A stretch of 64,000 bases of DNA. It comes from Patella vulgata. Its lineage: Eukaryota > Mollusca > Gastropoda > Patellidae. The stretch covers positions 36,443,501-36,507,500 of the forward strand of contig NC_065886.2 in the NCBI RefSeq assembly GCF_932274485.2, read 5' to 3'. A program made the position numbers and the translations under genes. A model generated the notes under the pieces. The model worked only from the letters and a program-made list of their open reading frames with translations. It was not told where the DNA came from and ran no database searches. Below, in pieces: positions 21,408 through 32,121 of this stretch. Numbering within the stretch: the stretch's first letter is position 1; every line of letters starts with the position of its first letter.

Positions 21408-21556
21408 GTGTTTAACGTCCACTCAACACCAATATCTTCCGAGACAAACATATGATAGACCTTCGTTTCAATCATTTCAATCTTTAATTAACATTTGGGG
21501 GAAATCCCGGGACCCGTGGAATCCCACAAGGCTGGACATGCGGCCCTATTCCTGAA
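21408..21556 (-). mobile_element. SINE family B, 3' part
   Basis: GTGTTTAACGTCCACTCAAC, CCGAGACAAACATATGAT, AATCATTTCAATC and a decayed core (GGAATCCCACAAGGCTGGAC). Followed by a second copy in the same orientation. Confidence 0.75.
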
Positions 21557-21589
21557 TTAAAAAACGTACATATATATATATTGTATATA

Positions 21590-21775
21590 TTGTTTAACGT
21601 CTATCTAATACAAACTAGGATATTCCGGGACTAACGTATGTTGATCATCGTTTCAATAGTTCGCCTGTATGTGTCTTGAATTACTATTGGGACGATCCTG
21701 GAGCACCCTGGAAAACCCACGAGGTTAGGCAAGCTATCATATTCCAAGCCGGCGACCAAAACCACGACAGACTAT
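21590..21775 (-). mobile_element. SINE family B or B-like variant, tandem to previous
   Basis: TTGTTTAACGTCTATCTAAT, CCGGGACTAACGTATG, CAATAGTTCGCCTG, then GGAGCACCCTGGAAAACCC, ACGAGGTTAG and GCGACCAAAACCACGAC. The head side resembles the variant copies near 7755 and 17915. Confidence 0.78.
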
Positions 21776-22015
21776 GACCACTGGACGAGTTGCACGGAAA
21801 CCCACTCCCCCAGCCCTACTTTGCCGTACTTTAATGGTTATATACAAGATACCGTCCATTCTTATCGCAAATAGTCGCCAATATATCTACAAGCATCCCA
21901 TTAAGAACAGGAAAACGTTATCCCTTCAATTTATTGGGGTCCATTCTTTCACTAAACGAGTCCAATTCTTGTTTTATATTAGTACAAGATTCACATTGAA
22001 TCAATATCTCGTTAT
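21776..22015. other. Possible distant copy of repeat E
   Basis: CCCCAGCCCTACTTTGCCGTAC and TGGTTATATACAAGATACCG loosely resemble repeat E, but the match is too weak to assign. Otherwise AT-rich. Confidence 0.25.
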
Positions 22016-22019
22016 AATG

Positions 22020-22092
22020 TGACTTTCTTTCTTCTTCTTTAGTCCGCTTACAACTTGCTTTCTTCTCCTCAAGCCCGCTTACAACTTGTCGA
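22020..22092. repeat. Two-copy tandem repeat, about 30 bp
   Basis: CTTTAGTCCGCTTACAACTTG recurs as CTCAAGCCCGCTTACAACTTG about 30 bp on, within a CT-rich tract. Confidence 0.7.
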
Positions 22093-22360
22093 CATTTGTA
22101 GACATTAGAACCATTTGTTTCTCCCTCGTTATGTTACCTTTCATCTATTCAATCGACTTCCTGTTGGCTTTCATGGTTTACATTAGACGTTTCTCATTCA
22201 ATAGCTTTTATCCATTGGCTGAATACTTATTTGAAGTGATTTTTATCAAGACAAGGATACTGCGGTTCTTGTAATATTCATTGTCGCTAATTGTAGCTCT
22301 GATAGAAATTTCAATTCGATTACAATACAAATAAATATACCAATACGAAGCTTGGTCGCT
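22093..22360. other. No recognised feature
   Basis: A 62-codon hydrophobic frame (22086-22274) is present but unrecognised. Confidence 0.35.
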
Positions 22361-22364
22361 GCTT

Positions 22365-22505
22365 GTCTGGGATGACTCGGTTGCGGGATGACTTGGCCAG
22401 AAAAACGTTAAAGATCCCCTGACAGTTGGATATCGAAAAAAGAATTACTGTCACACAACAAAGTCATGAAGTATGCCGGTCTTCATAAACCCGCTTTGTG
22501 TAAAC
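22365..22505 (+). mobile_element. SINE family A, degenerate body fragment
   Basis: GGCCAGAAAAACGT, AAAGATCCCCTGACAGTTGG, ATATCGAAAAAAGAA, GAAGTATGCCGGTCTTCATA. Head and tail not recognisable. Confidence 0.65.
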
Positions 22506-22648
22506 AAAATGTCGTTTTTCGCCCAACTGGAGCGTGTCTCAAATTGATGTTTCTAGAAACATTAGCTTTAATGGAATTAAAATTTTAAAATTTATTTATT
22601 CATTTGTAAATTCCCTGTATTTGATCGAAACTTCTTAAACTAGTTGGG

Positions 22649-22947
22649 AGCCGCGGTAGATGCTCAGTGAGTAAGATGTTGGCTCGCTAACCTGGAGGTC
22701 CCGTGTTCGATCCTGGTGTTGGACGAGAATATTCATTGGGGTTTCCGGCGTTTTTCTCCCTCGTCAGTGGTGTAGGACGAGGGGCGTGGCAAGGGATAAC
22801 GTATAGTCGTTTGGATGAGACAAAAGACCGAGGTCCCGTGTACACATAGGCGTGGACATAAAAGAACCATTGGCAGTTTGGAATTCCAAATAAGTGTAGC
22901 CGTAGTACCTCTTTCCGGGCAGTCCTTCGTGGCTGAATTTATATCGC
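22649..22947 (+). mobile_element. SINE family A, 3' truncated, first of a tandem pair
   Basis: GGAGCCGCGGTAGATGCTCA, GTGAGTAAGATGTTGGCTCG, CCCGTGTTCGATCC, TCCCTCGTCAGTGG, GTTTGGATGAGACAAAAGAC, GGAATTCCAAATAAGTGTAG. It stops in the body at about 22947 where the next copy starts. A small insertion sits within the A-box region. Confidence 0.92.
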
Positions 22948-22948
22948 A

Positions 22949-23265
22949 TGCCACGGTGGCTCAGTGAGTAATAGGTTTTGGCTCGCTAACCTAACAGTCC
23001 CGTGTTCGATCCCTGCGCTGGCCAAGGAAGTTCATCGGGTTTTTCCGGCTTGGAAAGGGAAACGTATAGTTGTTCGGATGGGACGAAAATCCGAGGTCCC
23101 TTGTACACATTGGCCTGCACGTAACGAACCCTCGGCAGTTGGAATTCGATATAAGAATGGGCCGCAGTGTCGCTGTACGGGCAAAATGTCCCTCACAGTA
23201 CTCTGACATATGTCCGTCTTCATTAGTCCAATCGGAGCAGAACGGTAGGACGTTAAACCCGATTT
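22949..23265 (+). mobile_element. SINE family A, second of a tandem pair
   Basis: CCACGGTGGCTCAGTGAGTA, CCCGTGTTCGATCCCTGC, GTTGTTCGGATGGGACGAAA, TTGGAATTCGATATAAGAAT, TTAGTCCAATCGGAGCAG, AGGACGTTAAACCC. The CCCCCTTGTCAGTGGTGCAG part is deleted after TTTTTCCGGC. Confidence 0.93.
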
Positions 23266-23267
23266 CA

Positions 23268-23322
23268 TTTCATTAGCCCAGTCGGTGAGACAAAAAGGAC
23301 GTAAAACCATTTCATTTCATTT
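23268..23322 (+). mobile_element. SINE family A, 3' end duplicate
   Basis: TTAGCCCAGTCGGTGAGACA, AAAAGGACGTAAAACC, ATTTCATTTCATTT. A repeat of the last 50 bp of A directly after the previous copy's tail. Confidence 0.8.
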
Positions 23323-23324
23323 TT

Positions 23325-24120
23325 TTAAAACATGAGAAACCCATTCCGTTCTCTTTTCCTATCGAGAAATATTCCTATTGAAAGTGGCCTGGTTTCTGGT
23401 TTAGAACTACTAACTGCTGGTGACGGGGATAACAAATATCAGGAATGGATACATTAAGAATAAATGGATCGAATCGTTTGGCTGAAGGCAATAATAGAAA
23501 ACGTCACTATATATTTTGTTTACCTATGGGATATCGTGCCGGATTTGTCGAATTTAGTCTGCTAAACGTCGTGAAGATATTATTCAAAGATTTGTAAGTC
23601 ACCATGTCAGTGTGTTCTCATGAAATATGCGAGACACAAACTTATAAGGACGAAAAGCCCATCAACGTGCCATAGTATGCTAGATTTAAAACCTACTCGC
23701 TTTAAATATCATCCTTGAGTATGTATTCATGGTTAATATCCCTGGAATTACAGAACAGTGGGGACTAGAAGGTCAGGATTCTCCATTATACCATGGTTAA
23801 CGCATAAGATACTTAAGTCAGATTAGGGGAGATAATGGGGAAGGAAATACAGTTTGATAAGAGGATAAACCACTTTATGGCTGGGAGATTGGGAAGATTT
23901 GAAATCAAGTATAGTCCACTTCTCTTCACTGTCTTCAAGGCTTCTAATTCATCTTAGTTTTCCCTTTGAAGAAGAAATTTGGTTTATCGATAATCGTATT
24001 AATTTTATCGGGTCGATTTTTAGAAAGCGTTGTATGTAAAATCATGGACATTTTTTAATATTATGGGACAACGAGCCAGGTATTTCATCAATATTTCTTA
24101 AGAGTCAAAGAAGACAATTT
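23325..24120. other. No recognised feature
   Basis: AT-rich, nothing supportable. Confidence 0.4.
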
Positions 24121-24124
24121 CTCG

Positions 24125-24196
24125 GAAAACACCAGGAGCGAACCCAAGACCTGCTGGTTAGCGAGCCAGCGTCTTACTCACTGAGCTACACCGGGT
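24125..24196 (-). mobile_element. SINE family A, 5' head only
   Basis: GGAAAACACCAGGAGCGAAC, TTAGCGAGCCAGCGTCTTAC, TCACTGAGCTACACCGG: the complement of the tRNA-like head plus the start of the linker. It abuts the tail of another minus copy. Confidence 0.85.
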
Positions 24197-24392
24197 AATG
24201 AAATGAAATTGGGTTAAACTTCCTACTGTTCAGCTCCGACTGGGGTAATGAAGACGGGCATACGTGCGTACAGTGTGCTATAAGGAAAATTTTGCCCTTA
24301 CAGCGGCACTACGACCTAATCTTATTTCGAATTTCAACTAACTTGTATACGGGACCTCGGTTTTCGTTCCATCCAAACGACTATATTAAAAA
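24197..24392 (-). mobile_element. SINE family A, 3' half
   Basis: AATGAAATGAAATTGGGTTA, CTACTGTTCAGCTCCGACTG, CAGTGTGCTATAAGG, TTATTTCGAATTTCAACTAA, CCTCGGTTTTCGTTCCATCC. The lysine-like DNA after 24395 is a poly-A/T tract, not SINE. Confidence 0.88.
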
Positions 24393-24394
24393 AA

Positions 24395-24768
24395 ACATGG
24401 TGCACATTTCATTTTATTTATTTATTTTTTTTAATTTTTTTTTTTGCTTTCTGTGTCGTCACCTAACCACGTTATATTTAAACATGGGTAATATCTACGG
24501 ATGTATAATTCTAAACGAAAAGAGATGCAACTGCAGCAGCACATCAAATCAATGTAATAAATAATTATATTTGTGACAAAGTTCGAATTGATTTAAAACA
24601 CGCTGGACCGTTATGATTTTTCATTATTGACTGTGCGTTTATAAATGAATTTTCAGTGTTCTTAGATTAGGTTCACTGTTGGATTTTTATTCTTTCCCCC
24701 CCCCACCCTCTCTTGTAAACCAAGAGCAATATTTACAAAGAACTGGAGGGATTTCATAAAATTATTGT
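24395..24768. other. T-rich stretch without recognised feature
   Basis: Contains T runs near 24420-24450 and a C run near 24697. No element assigned. Confidence 0.4.
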
Positions 24769-24769
24769 T

Positions 24770-24962
24770 TAAAATAAATATCTGTCACTGAAATAAGTCA
24801 TTCATTAATATAAACATTTATCGCTGAAATAAGTCATTGTTTAATATAAATATCTATTGTTTAATATAAATAACTATCCTTGAAATAAGTTTTTGTTTAA
24901 AATAAATATCTATCACTGAAATACGTAACGGTTTAATATGAATGTCTATCACTAAAATAATT
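24770..24962. repeat. Minisatellite, about 36-40 bp unit
   Basis: Copies built on TTGTTTAATATAAATATCTA and TCACTGAAATAAGTCA; about five units with variable lengths. Confidence 0.85.
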
Positions 24963-25170
24963 GTTTATTATAAATATCTGAACATCGAACTAAGTGTAAA
25001 ACTCTCGTCACGTTAGTAAAGGTTTGTGAAGATTTTATAACACGTGTCCATATAAATGTCTATCACTGAAATAAGTGTTTATTATAAATATCTGAACATC
25101 GAACTAAGTATAAAACTCTCCTCCCGTTAGTAAAGGTTTGTGGAGAGTTTATAACACGTGTCCATAACCC
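24963..25170. repeat. 113-bp tandem duplication
   Basis: TGTTTATTATAAATATCTGA at 24963 recurs at about 25076 and is followed in both by ACATCGAACTAAGT, the GTTAGTAAAGGTTTGTG block and TTTATAACACGTGTCCATA. It begins with the unit of the adjacent minisatellite, so it probably arose from that array. Confidence 0.88.
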
Positions 25171-25445
25171 CCATTATCCTAGTATAACGTACTTCCACCA
25201 CCACGACTTAAATTAATTACCAGTAATCTGTTATAATGGTCAATCCAAAGCAATATCTGGCAATAATATACGTCTCTCAATCTTCGGTCATGCGTTCTTG
25301 ATATAAATAATGTATCGTACTCGTAAAATCACTATCTTTAATGCTGTTGGTCAAGTCATTTAAGACAATAGATGACCACCAGCATTTATTACACTGATCA
25401 ATGAATGGTCTCAGATGCTCCAGTTAAACATCTTAGTAAACAAAA
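25171..25445. other. No recognised feature
   Basis: AT-rich linker between two arrays. Confidence 0.35.
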
Positions 25446-25449
25446 AGTC

Positions 25450-26035
25450 AAGGTACCAAATGTTCAGTGAGTATATTTTAGCACTGGTTCGCAAACAGGG
25501 AGCGAAGGTCCTTAGTGAGTATAGCACTGGTTCGCTAAAAAGAGCTATGGTGCTCGGTGAGCATATCACTGACTGGCTAACAAGGGGCCATAGTGCTCCG
25601 TGAGTATAGTAGAGCACTGAGTCGCTAACAATGAGCGAAGGTCCTCAGTGAGTATAGCACTGGTTCACTAACAAGAGCGATTGTGCTCGGTTAGCATAGC
25701 ACTGGGTCGCTAACAAGGGGCCATGGTGCTCCGTTAGTATACTAGCACTGGGTCGCTAACAATGAGCGAAGGTCCTCGGCACTAGCACTGGGTCGCTAAC
25801 AAGGGGTCATGGTGCTCCGTGAGTATACTAGCACTGGGTTGCCAACAAGGAGTGAAGTTCCTCAGTGAGTATAGTACTAGTTCACTAACATTGGGGCTAA
25901 GTGCTAATTCAGTATAGCACTAGTTAGCTAGCAAGGTAGTCAGTAGCTCAGTAAATATCGTATATCACTGCTGGTTAGCTAGCAAGGCCAGGTGTTCAGT
26001 GAATATAATATAACACTGGTTAGCTAGCAAGTAGG
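25450..26035. repeat. Minisatellite, about 50-bp unit
   Basis: About ten to twelve copies of GTGAGTATAGCACTGGGTCG followed by CTAACAAGGAGCGAAGGTCC-like variants (also GGGGCCATGGTGCTCC). Later copies change to GTTAGCTAGCAAG. Frames opened on both strands here (25411-25617) are by-products. Confidence 0.9.
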
Positions 26036-26212
26036 CTAGGTCCTGGAAAGGAACGGCATCCACTCGTGCACTCGCTGGCGTGCACATAAAAGAAACGATG
26101 GCAATAGTTTGAAAATTATTTTATGCAATAAACTGGGTGGGATTGAACAACACGTAAAAGCCCATATTAATAAGTTATCTCTTAAACCCATTTCACTCTA
26201 TTTCATTTATCT
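26036..26212 (+). mobile_element. SINE family A, strongly decayed
   Basis: AGGTCCTGGAAAGGAACGG, CTGGCGTGCACATAAAAGAA, ACGATGGCAATAGTTTGAA and a tail TCTTAAACCCATTTCACTC. Central blocks are barely recognisable. Confidence 0.55.
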
Positions 26213-26247
26213 GACCGACTGCATTATTAATTTCAGTGTATGAAAAG

Positions 26248-26546
26248 TGAATAACCTGGTGGTTCCGTGTTCGATCTCTGCATTGGCTGAGAAAGTTCAT
26301 CGGGTTTTCCGGCATGGTTCCCCCTTGTCAGTGGTACAGGCCTGGCAAAGGAAAACGTATAGTCGTTCGGGGTGCACGTAAAAGATCCCTTGGCAGTTGA
26401 AATTCGACATAAGAGTAGGCTGTACCACTGCTGTCCGGGTATAACTTCCCTCATAGCACACTGTATGGCACATGTTCGTCTTCATTGGCCCAGTCAGAGC
26501 AGAACAGTAGGACGTTAAAACCCATTTCATTTCATTTCATTTCATG
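26248..26546 (+). mobile_element. SINE family A, partial head, internal deletion
   Basis: GTGGTTCCGTGTTCGATCTC, TGGCTGAGAAAGTTCATCGG, CCCCCTTGTCAGTGGTACAG, TAGTCGTTCGG then directly GGTGCACGTAAAAGATCCC (the GACGAAAAACC block is deleted), and CAGTAGGACGTTAAAACCC with a four-unit ATTTC tail. Confidence 0.94.
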
Positions 26547-26549
26547 AAA

Positions 26550-27415
26550 AGTAAAACGAGCTTGCAGATATGGTATTTTTGTTGAGATTGTCTTCTCAAA
26601 TTTGTATTTATCAGGAAAGGTATAGCCCCCTGTCGATATTTCGCAAAAAAACCCTTTAAACTTAATGAAATAATTCTTCTATAACCATAAATACGAGGCT
26701 GTTTATATCGTACCATATTGTCTTTAATCCAGGAGCCACCAGGTGCAGTTGTGTAACTTTTATAGGCCTTTGTGGTTTTTTGTACACAGGTTTTACATTG
26801 AAATTGTTATGTATGAGTCCTCTGAGGATTCAGGATAATGAAGTATCAGTTTGGCTGTAAGTTGCGTTGAAATGGTGGTCGTAATGGGATTATCGTGTGC
26901 TAAGCATGGTTTATATAATTGTTAATCACCCTCTCTCTCACCACGTACAATAACATGTGTTATAATCAATAACATGGATTGGTTTTTTGGTACGGATGGC
27001 ATTTTGGGGCACCTGAACTGAATCAATCGCGTGTTTTTTTACGGATAACTTTTTAGGAAATTTCAGCACCTGATTTGAATCAATTGCATCGTTTTTTTTT
27101 TATTTTATGTTCAGCAAATAAACATGATTATGTTATGTATTCTTTATTGTTTGCTGTTGCAGGTGTGTAATACGGATTTGGTTTGAATATCATTAAAATG
27201 GTAATATAGAAAATAATTTATTGTACAGTCTCAGTGTGGGGGAATGGCGAAATTAATGTTAATTTGCTGTAGTCATGCAAACTCCAGAAAAGCCTAATGT
27301 AGGCTGCTCTAGTGTATTATTGCCTTGTGTAATATGGTTATATTTTCTGATATAAGAAATGAATTGAAATGATATCCCATTATAATGAAAGTGTATTTCC
27401 GTCGAGGTTGTTGCT
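26550..27415. other. No recognised feature
   Basis: AT-rich. A strong acceptor-like tract (TTGTTTGCTGTTGCAG) ends near 27163 but no convincing exon follows. CTGAATCAATCGCGTGTTTT / TTGAATCAATTGCATCGTTT near 27020 and 27080 form a loose direct repeat. Confidence 0.35.
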
Positions 27416-27417
27416 TT

Positions 27418-27640
27418 TATTTTTTTTTTTTTTTTTTTTGATGAACGGTAAAAATTAAATCTTTATTATAATTTTACATGCAAAAGGAGAAAAACCCGTC
27501 CACATTCCAGGTGTTCCTGTTCGTGCTACGAAACGACCGAGGTGGTAATGTGCTAGTGAAGATGCATAATCGTGGCATCGATGTTATATTGACAAGTCTC
27601 TAAGTGACATAATTTTAGATTTATAATAGAACATACTTTC
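27418..27640 (-). other. Possible retrocopy 3' end (AATAAA plus poly-A, minus strand)
   Basis: A T run of about 20 at 27421-27439 is, on the minus strand, a poly-A tract. About 20 bp upstream of it on that strand lies ATAATAAAG, a canonical polyadenylation signal, in the expected place. This is the signature of a reverse-transcribed transcript. The body (27442 to about 27640) carries no frame I can identify, so the source transcript is unknown. Confidence 0.4.
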
Positions 27641-27699
27641 CCTGTTAAATAAACAAGCACCAGTACCTCAGGGTAATATAACAATTCTAGTTATATGTT

Positions 27700-29065
27700 T
27701 TATATATCGAAGGGATAAGGGTTGCTTAGTATAGTTCAAATTGACTTGGAAAAGGTTGGGGGTTGGGGTTGGGGGGGGGGAGATACATTGTACGGTTGTT
27801 TAATGCTAGGAGTCGTTATATGTCGTTATATCAAAATAAAAAAACGCGATCTGCTTTGTTCTGACTGAAATAGCATTTCAATAAATACTGGGATGTGAGG
27901 TTAAAAAAAATGACAACGGTAAAAATGTTGAGATTAAATAGTTATTACTTTGACATTTCGATTAGACTTCAATAAGAAGATTATGTTAGAGCTCGGTTTC
28001 CTTTTATAATGAACCAAAACACTTTGATGGTTTCTTTTCGCTGAATTGTAAATTTTCTGATATAGATATTTTATTTTCGCTGATGTGTAAGTATTCTGGA
28101 AATAGATATTTTAACAAAATACATGCGATAGAACTTAATCCCGTATCCTTAATAGAAACAGAATTCTCAAAAGCGCGGTCCATTTACAAAATTTGCTGGT
28201 AAATTGTACAATGACCTAAAACCATTTTATGTCTCTTCACTTTTTAACGGATCTCTCGATCCATACACAGCGAGACTAACAACCTAAAGTGTGGCCTAAT
28301 TAGATAATAGGGCAATCCTTTCACGATCTTTCTTCTCAAAAACATTGAATACTAGCGGGGAGTGAAAAGCCTTCTAATTACATTCATTGAAATGGTTCGC
28401 TTTTTTTTCAAAACTGAAAGACAGAGTTCTTTAATTAAACATTTGCGGTTTTTGGGGTAGTTTTTCTGTTTTTAAAGGAATTTTGATTAATTTTCAAAAG
28501 GATTTCACCACGATTTGAAACAGGAAGACTTGAAAAATTTACCCGGTGTTCTAGGACTGTGTAATATTTCAATATAATAAATCATATGAACCAGATTACT
28601 TCACCCCTTTCAAAGCTTTCAAGTTTGTATTAATAGGCCACTACATATACATATTACTTACTTGCGGCAGTTCACTGTGAATGTGACGAAACTATTTCTT
28701 TTCGTATTCGACAAGAATTTTTACTACTTAGATTAATAGCTGCCACCTACGGCTAACAAAAGTTAATTGCAGGATAGACTGGCAAAAAAATAACCTGCAT
28801 GCCAGGATACGTGAAACTAGGTTAATTTGTAGAGAGACAAATATTATAAGATTTACACGTTTCCGTAAAGCGACGAACATGCTGGAAAACAGACAGTGTG
28901 CATAAAAATTTCGCACGTTTAGCAATGAGCTAGAATTCATCCCGCTAAATCAATGTTTCATTCATTCACTACGAACCCGTCATTCTATTATTATTCTAAA
29001 CATTATACACTTCAAAATGTATATTATTTTAAAGCCGGTCGTTTATCTGGATTTGACCAGGATTA
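27700..29065. other. No recognised feature
   Basis: AT-rich, with a G run near 27765-27780. TTTCGCTGAATTGTAAATTTTCTGA near 28037 recurs loosely as TTTCGCTGATGTGTAAGTATTCTGG at 28075. A minus-strand 70-codon frame (28728-28940) is unrecognised. Confidence 0.4.
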
Positions 29066-29184
29066 TTAAATGGCTATATATCACACGGCCGTCAACCCAC
29101 ACAGTGTTTCAGGTTTTTTTAGCTTAGGGTGGATTTCAGTTTTGTTTTCACAAAACATAAGAATCTGGATTTATGTTTCATATG

Positions 29185-29690
29185 GTATCCGTGATGTTTT
29201 TGTCATGGTATCGTCATGTCCCTTTTGTGGCATTAATGGTATCAATGATGTCTTGTAATAAAGGTGTATGATAACAATGAAGTCTTTTCCTGTGGTTGTA
29301 AGGGTGTTAATGGTATCTATATTGGCTTTTCTTGTGGTATTTATGGTGTTTATCGCACCAGTGATGACTTTTCTTGTGCTATTAATGGTATTCATGGTAT
29401 CAATGATGGCTTTTCTTGTGGTACTAATGGTGTTCAGGGTATCAATGATACCTCTTCTTGTGCTAATGATGGTGTTCCTGGTATCAATGATACCTTTTCT
29501 TGTGGTGTTCATGGCATCAATGTTATCTTTTCTTGTGGTATTAAGGGTGTTTACGGTATCACTGATGTATATTGTCATGGTTTTAATGGTTTCTTTTCTT
29601 GTGGTATTAATGGTGTTCATGGTATCAATGATGTTTATTGCTTTGGTGTTAAGGAATCGGAAAAGACAAGCAATACATGGGACCATATCT
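29185..29690. repeat. 42-bp minisatellite open in three frames
   Basis: About ten copies of a 42-bp unit, TTTTCTTGTGGTATTAATGG followed by TGTTCATGGTATCAATGATG. Because 42 is divisible by three, each frame repeats every 14 codons. Two plus frames (29264-29701, a Gly/Asn/Ser/Cys-rich repeat; 29268-29708, a Val/Met/Phe-rich hydrophobic repeat) and one minus frame (29171-29686, NTINTTRK-type repeat) stay open for 145-171 codons. A 14-residue protein repeat is possible, but three open frames at once is what a stop-poor unit gives by itself. Confidence 0.88.
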
Positions 29691-29694
29691 ATTC

Positions 29695-30285
29695 TATCTA
29701 ATACCTAAATTCCAAATGATAGTTCGCGTGTAAGCAATAGCGGGTATCCTTTACGAAAACCCTATACCCACTATTCATTTAGCTAGATAATTGACATGGC
29801 TTACATTAATTTCATTGTCCATTTTGTTTTTATCTTTCATACATTCCAGATATATTGTTGAAAATGTACAATAGGCAATGAATTTGTATTCACATCATTG
29901 ACGTCTCTTGGGTCTCATCCTTCTCACTTTTAATCTAATTTTACTAAATAATCGCGGCAAAATTCTTTGCGATTATCAATGTCATTGATGTATATGAATG
30001 GGGCGTTTTCATTTAATAACTCTATAACTCGGTTGTCCTTTTGCAAACCTCCTGTCTCAGGAATTCTAATATTTATATTCATGACGCGCATTTTATTAAC
30101 CGCCAGTTATCTTTATAAGGGTCTAATAACCATATTTACATTGTCTAGGGCCACGCTTAACTATATGGTGTACGTGGTAATTATGACTTTCCTGGTCGGG
30201 AAGAAATTTCCTTCAAGTCGACCTGACATGCAACGTTATCAACAAATATTTATAACTTTCAATGTAGTTCATGATGTCTTCTAGC
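29695..30285. other. No recognised feature
   Basis: A 105-codon frame (29967-30284) matches nothing I know and ends at the B copy; probably chance. Confidence 0.4.
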
Positions 30286-30286
30286 T

Positions 30287-30329
<43 letters not shown>

Positions 30330-30530
30330 ACGCCCACTCTACACAAACTAAGTCATTTTCAAACTAACATTTTATTTAAACAATTTAATTCGCTTGCGCG
30401 TAGGGGTTATTAGCAGCGGGGGGGGGGGGGCTTCCTCTTGTAACGTACAAACGGGGATCGAAACCACGCCATTTGACTCAATAACAGACGTTACGATCTA
30501 ACATGCACGCGTTAAATACCCCCCCCCCCA
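30287..30530 (-). mobile_element. SINE family B, full length with long GA tail
   Basis: A 40-bp GA run is the complement of the (CT)n tail. Then ATTAACGCCCACTCTACACA, ATTCGCTTGCGCGTAGGGGT, a G run in place of the core, ACGGGGATCGAAACCACGCC and ATGCACGCGTTAAATACCCC. The conserved core is largely lost. Confidence 0.92.
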
Positions 30531-30534
30531 CACA

Positions 30535-31835
30535 CACACACAAACCTAATTAGAAGTTCTGTTGTATCTTCTCTATAAGGACAGATTTTCCAATTATTTG
30601 GAACAGGAACATACATCTTTTCGTCAAATTAACACAACATTTACAAGAAAAAGTCATATGATGTGTGTGGCTAGGGGACGCATTCACACTTACTAGTCGC
30701 AAGTTAATATGTTTCCTGTATAAATATTCATAGTCAATATCCGTATTAAAGAAATCTATTAGCATTATAACTGAACTCGACGAAAGACTTGTTTTTTTTT
30801 TTTAAAAATTGATTCCTTCAAACCATTTTGTCGGTAAGCTTTTATAAGATATTTTTAAGAATAAATGATTTTAAGCTATAATTATATTATTCTATACAAT
30901 TTATTGGTTTGAGACGAACAGGAATCGATGGATAGGTTTATTACATGCAAGCATTATCATCATTGGTCGGAAACGTAAGAACGGGTCGAATAGCGACGAT
31001 TCTCGAGTGAGAAATTACTCCGCCGTTTGTTTCATTACGGTTTCCACAATACTCTAAAGTGTACGAAGAGTTTCATGACATTGACATTTCTACCAGGGTT
31101 TCGGATTACGGTACCTGAAAATAACAATAGGCCAATTGTACACGCAAAACATAAATTTAAAGAAATTTGGCAATCCTTGGATGAGATTTAACGTGTAAAT
31201 ACTGAAAAGATTTTGTGCATTATGTGTGCGAAAAGACTGAAGTCACCAAAGATAAAATCTAATGTTAGCAGATCAAATCGAAACTGGGCTAATGTATTAT
31301 GTAAAAAAAATTTTTTTAAGTTGTTGTATATTGTAATTATATCGTTAATTGTTTTATAATAGGCCTACCAGGGCTGAAAAGTAAAATTGTTACATGTTTT
31401 CTTTTTTGGGGGCAAATAAAATATTCCAGTTGGCGAAAAAAAAGATAGGAACATTTTTTTATATAAAAATCATTATCCATTTTGGCGGAAAAAAACCCCG
31501 AAAGCCAGTGTGAGCCCTGGCAAGCACGATATTGTCAATTATTACAATTGTTTTCATGCGGACGTATATTGTCATCACCCCTGTCCGTCCGCTCTTTGGT
31601 TATCGCACTGATTGTACGAAAAATCCTTGTGGAAACCTTAGAGGTCGCAATTTTTACGAAACTAAAATGGTTTGTTTTGTAACCCAAAGATTTCGATTCC
31701 TTTTTATATTACCGCATATCGTACCGTAATTTCCTGGCCCCTGGTTTTACGAAAAATCGCATAGCTCGTTCTCAGTCCATCTCTTGATAAATGTGGGCGT
31801 ATCCTGCATGGTAATCTCTTGTGTTGTTAATTGAA
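30535..31835. other. No recognised feature
   Basis: Starts with a short CA run. Near 31560-31680, GTCCGTCCGC and CCTTGTGGAAACCTTAGAGG resemble a motif style seen in dispersed repeats of marine invertebrates, but no second copy exists in the window. T-rich runs are common. Confidence 0.35.
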
Positions 31836-31837
31836 TA

Positions 31838-31892
31838 CAATGAAACGAAATGATATGGGGTTTAACGTCCTGCTGTTTTGCGTTGTGACATG
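31838..31892 (-). mobile_element. SINE family A, 3' end fragment
   Basis: ATGAAACGAAATGATATGGG, GTTTAACGTCCTGCTGTTTTG, TGAGGAAAATGG. About 55 bp, truncated within the tail region. Confidence 0.75.
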
Positions 31893-32121
31893 AGGAAAAT
31901 GGGTTATGTACCGACTGCCCCCCCCCCCTCACCTTGGGCCTGGTAGTGTGGGGGATTGAATTTAATCAAAATATCGTATGAGTCACATAATTTAAATACA
32001 AACAATTATGATCCATACAGTAATCCATAAAATCCATAGAATTAAATTTAACGAGGTTAGTGCATTACCAATCATTAATGTTTATTGAAGAATTGATTCT
32101 AACATTATGACAAATCTCTAG

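Noticed and set aside
30287-30326. GA/CT microsatellites as independent features (also 37093, 46930, 47457, 51721, 56881, 60240)
   Set aside because: Each sits exactly at the 3' end of a SINE B copy and is its tail.
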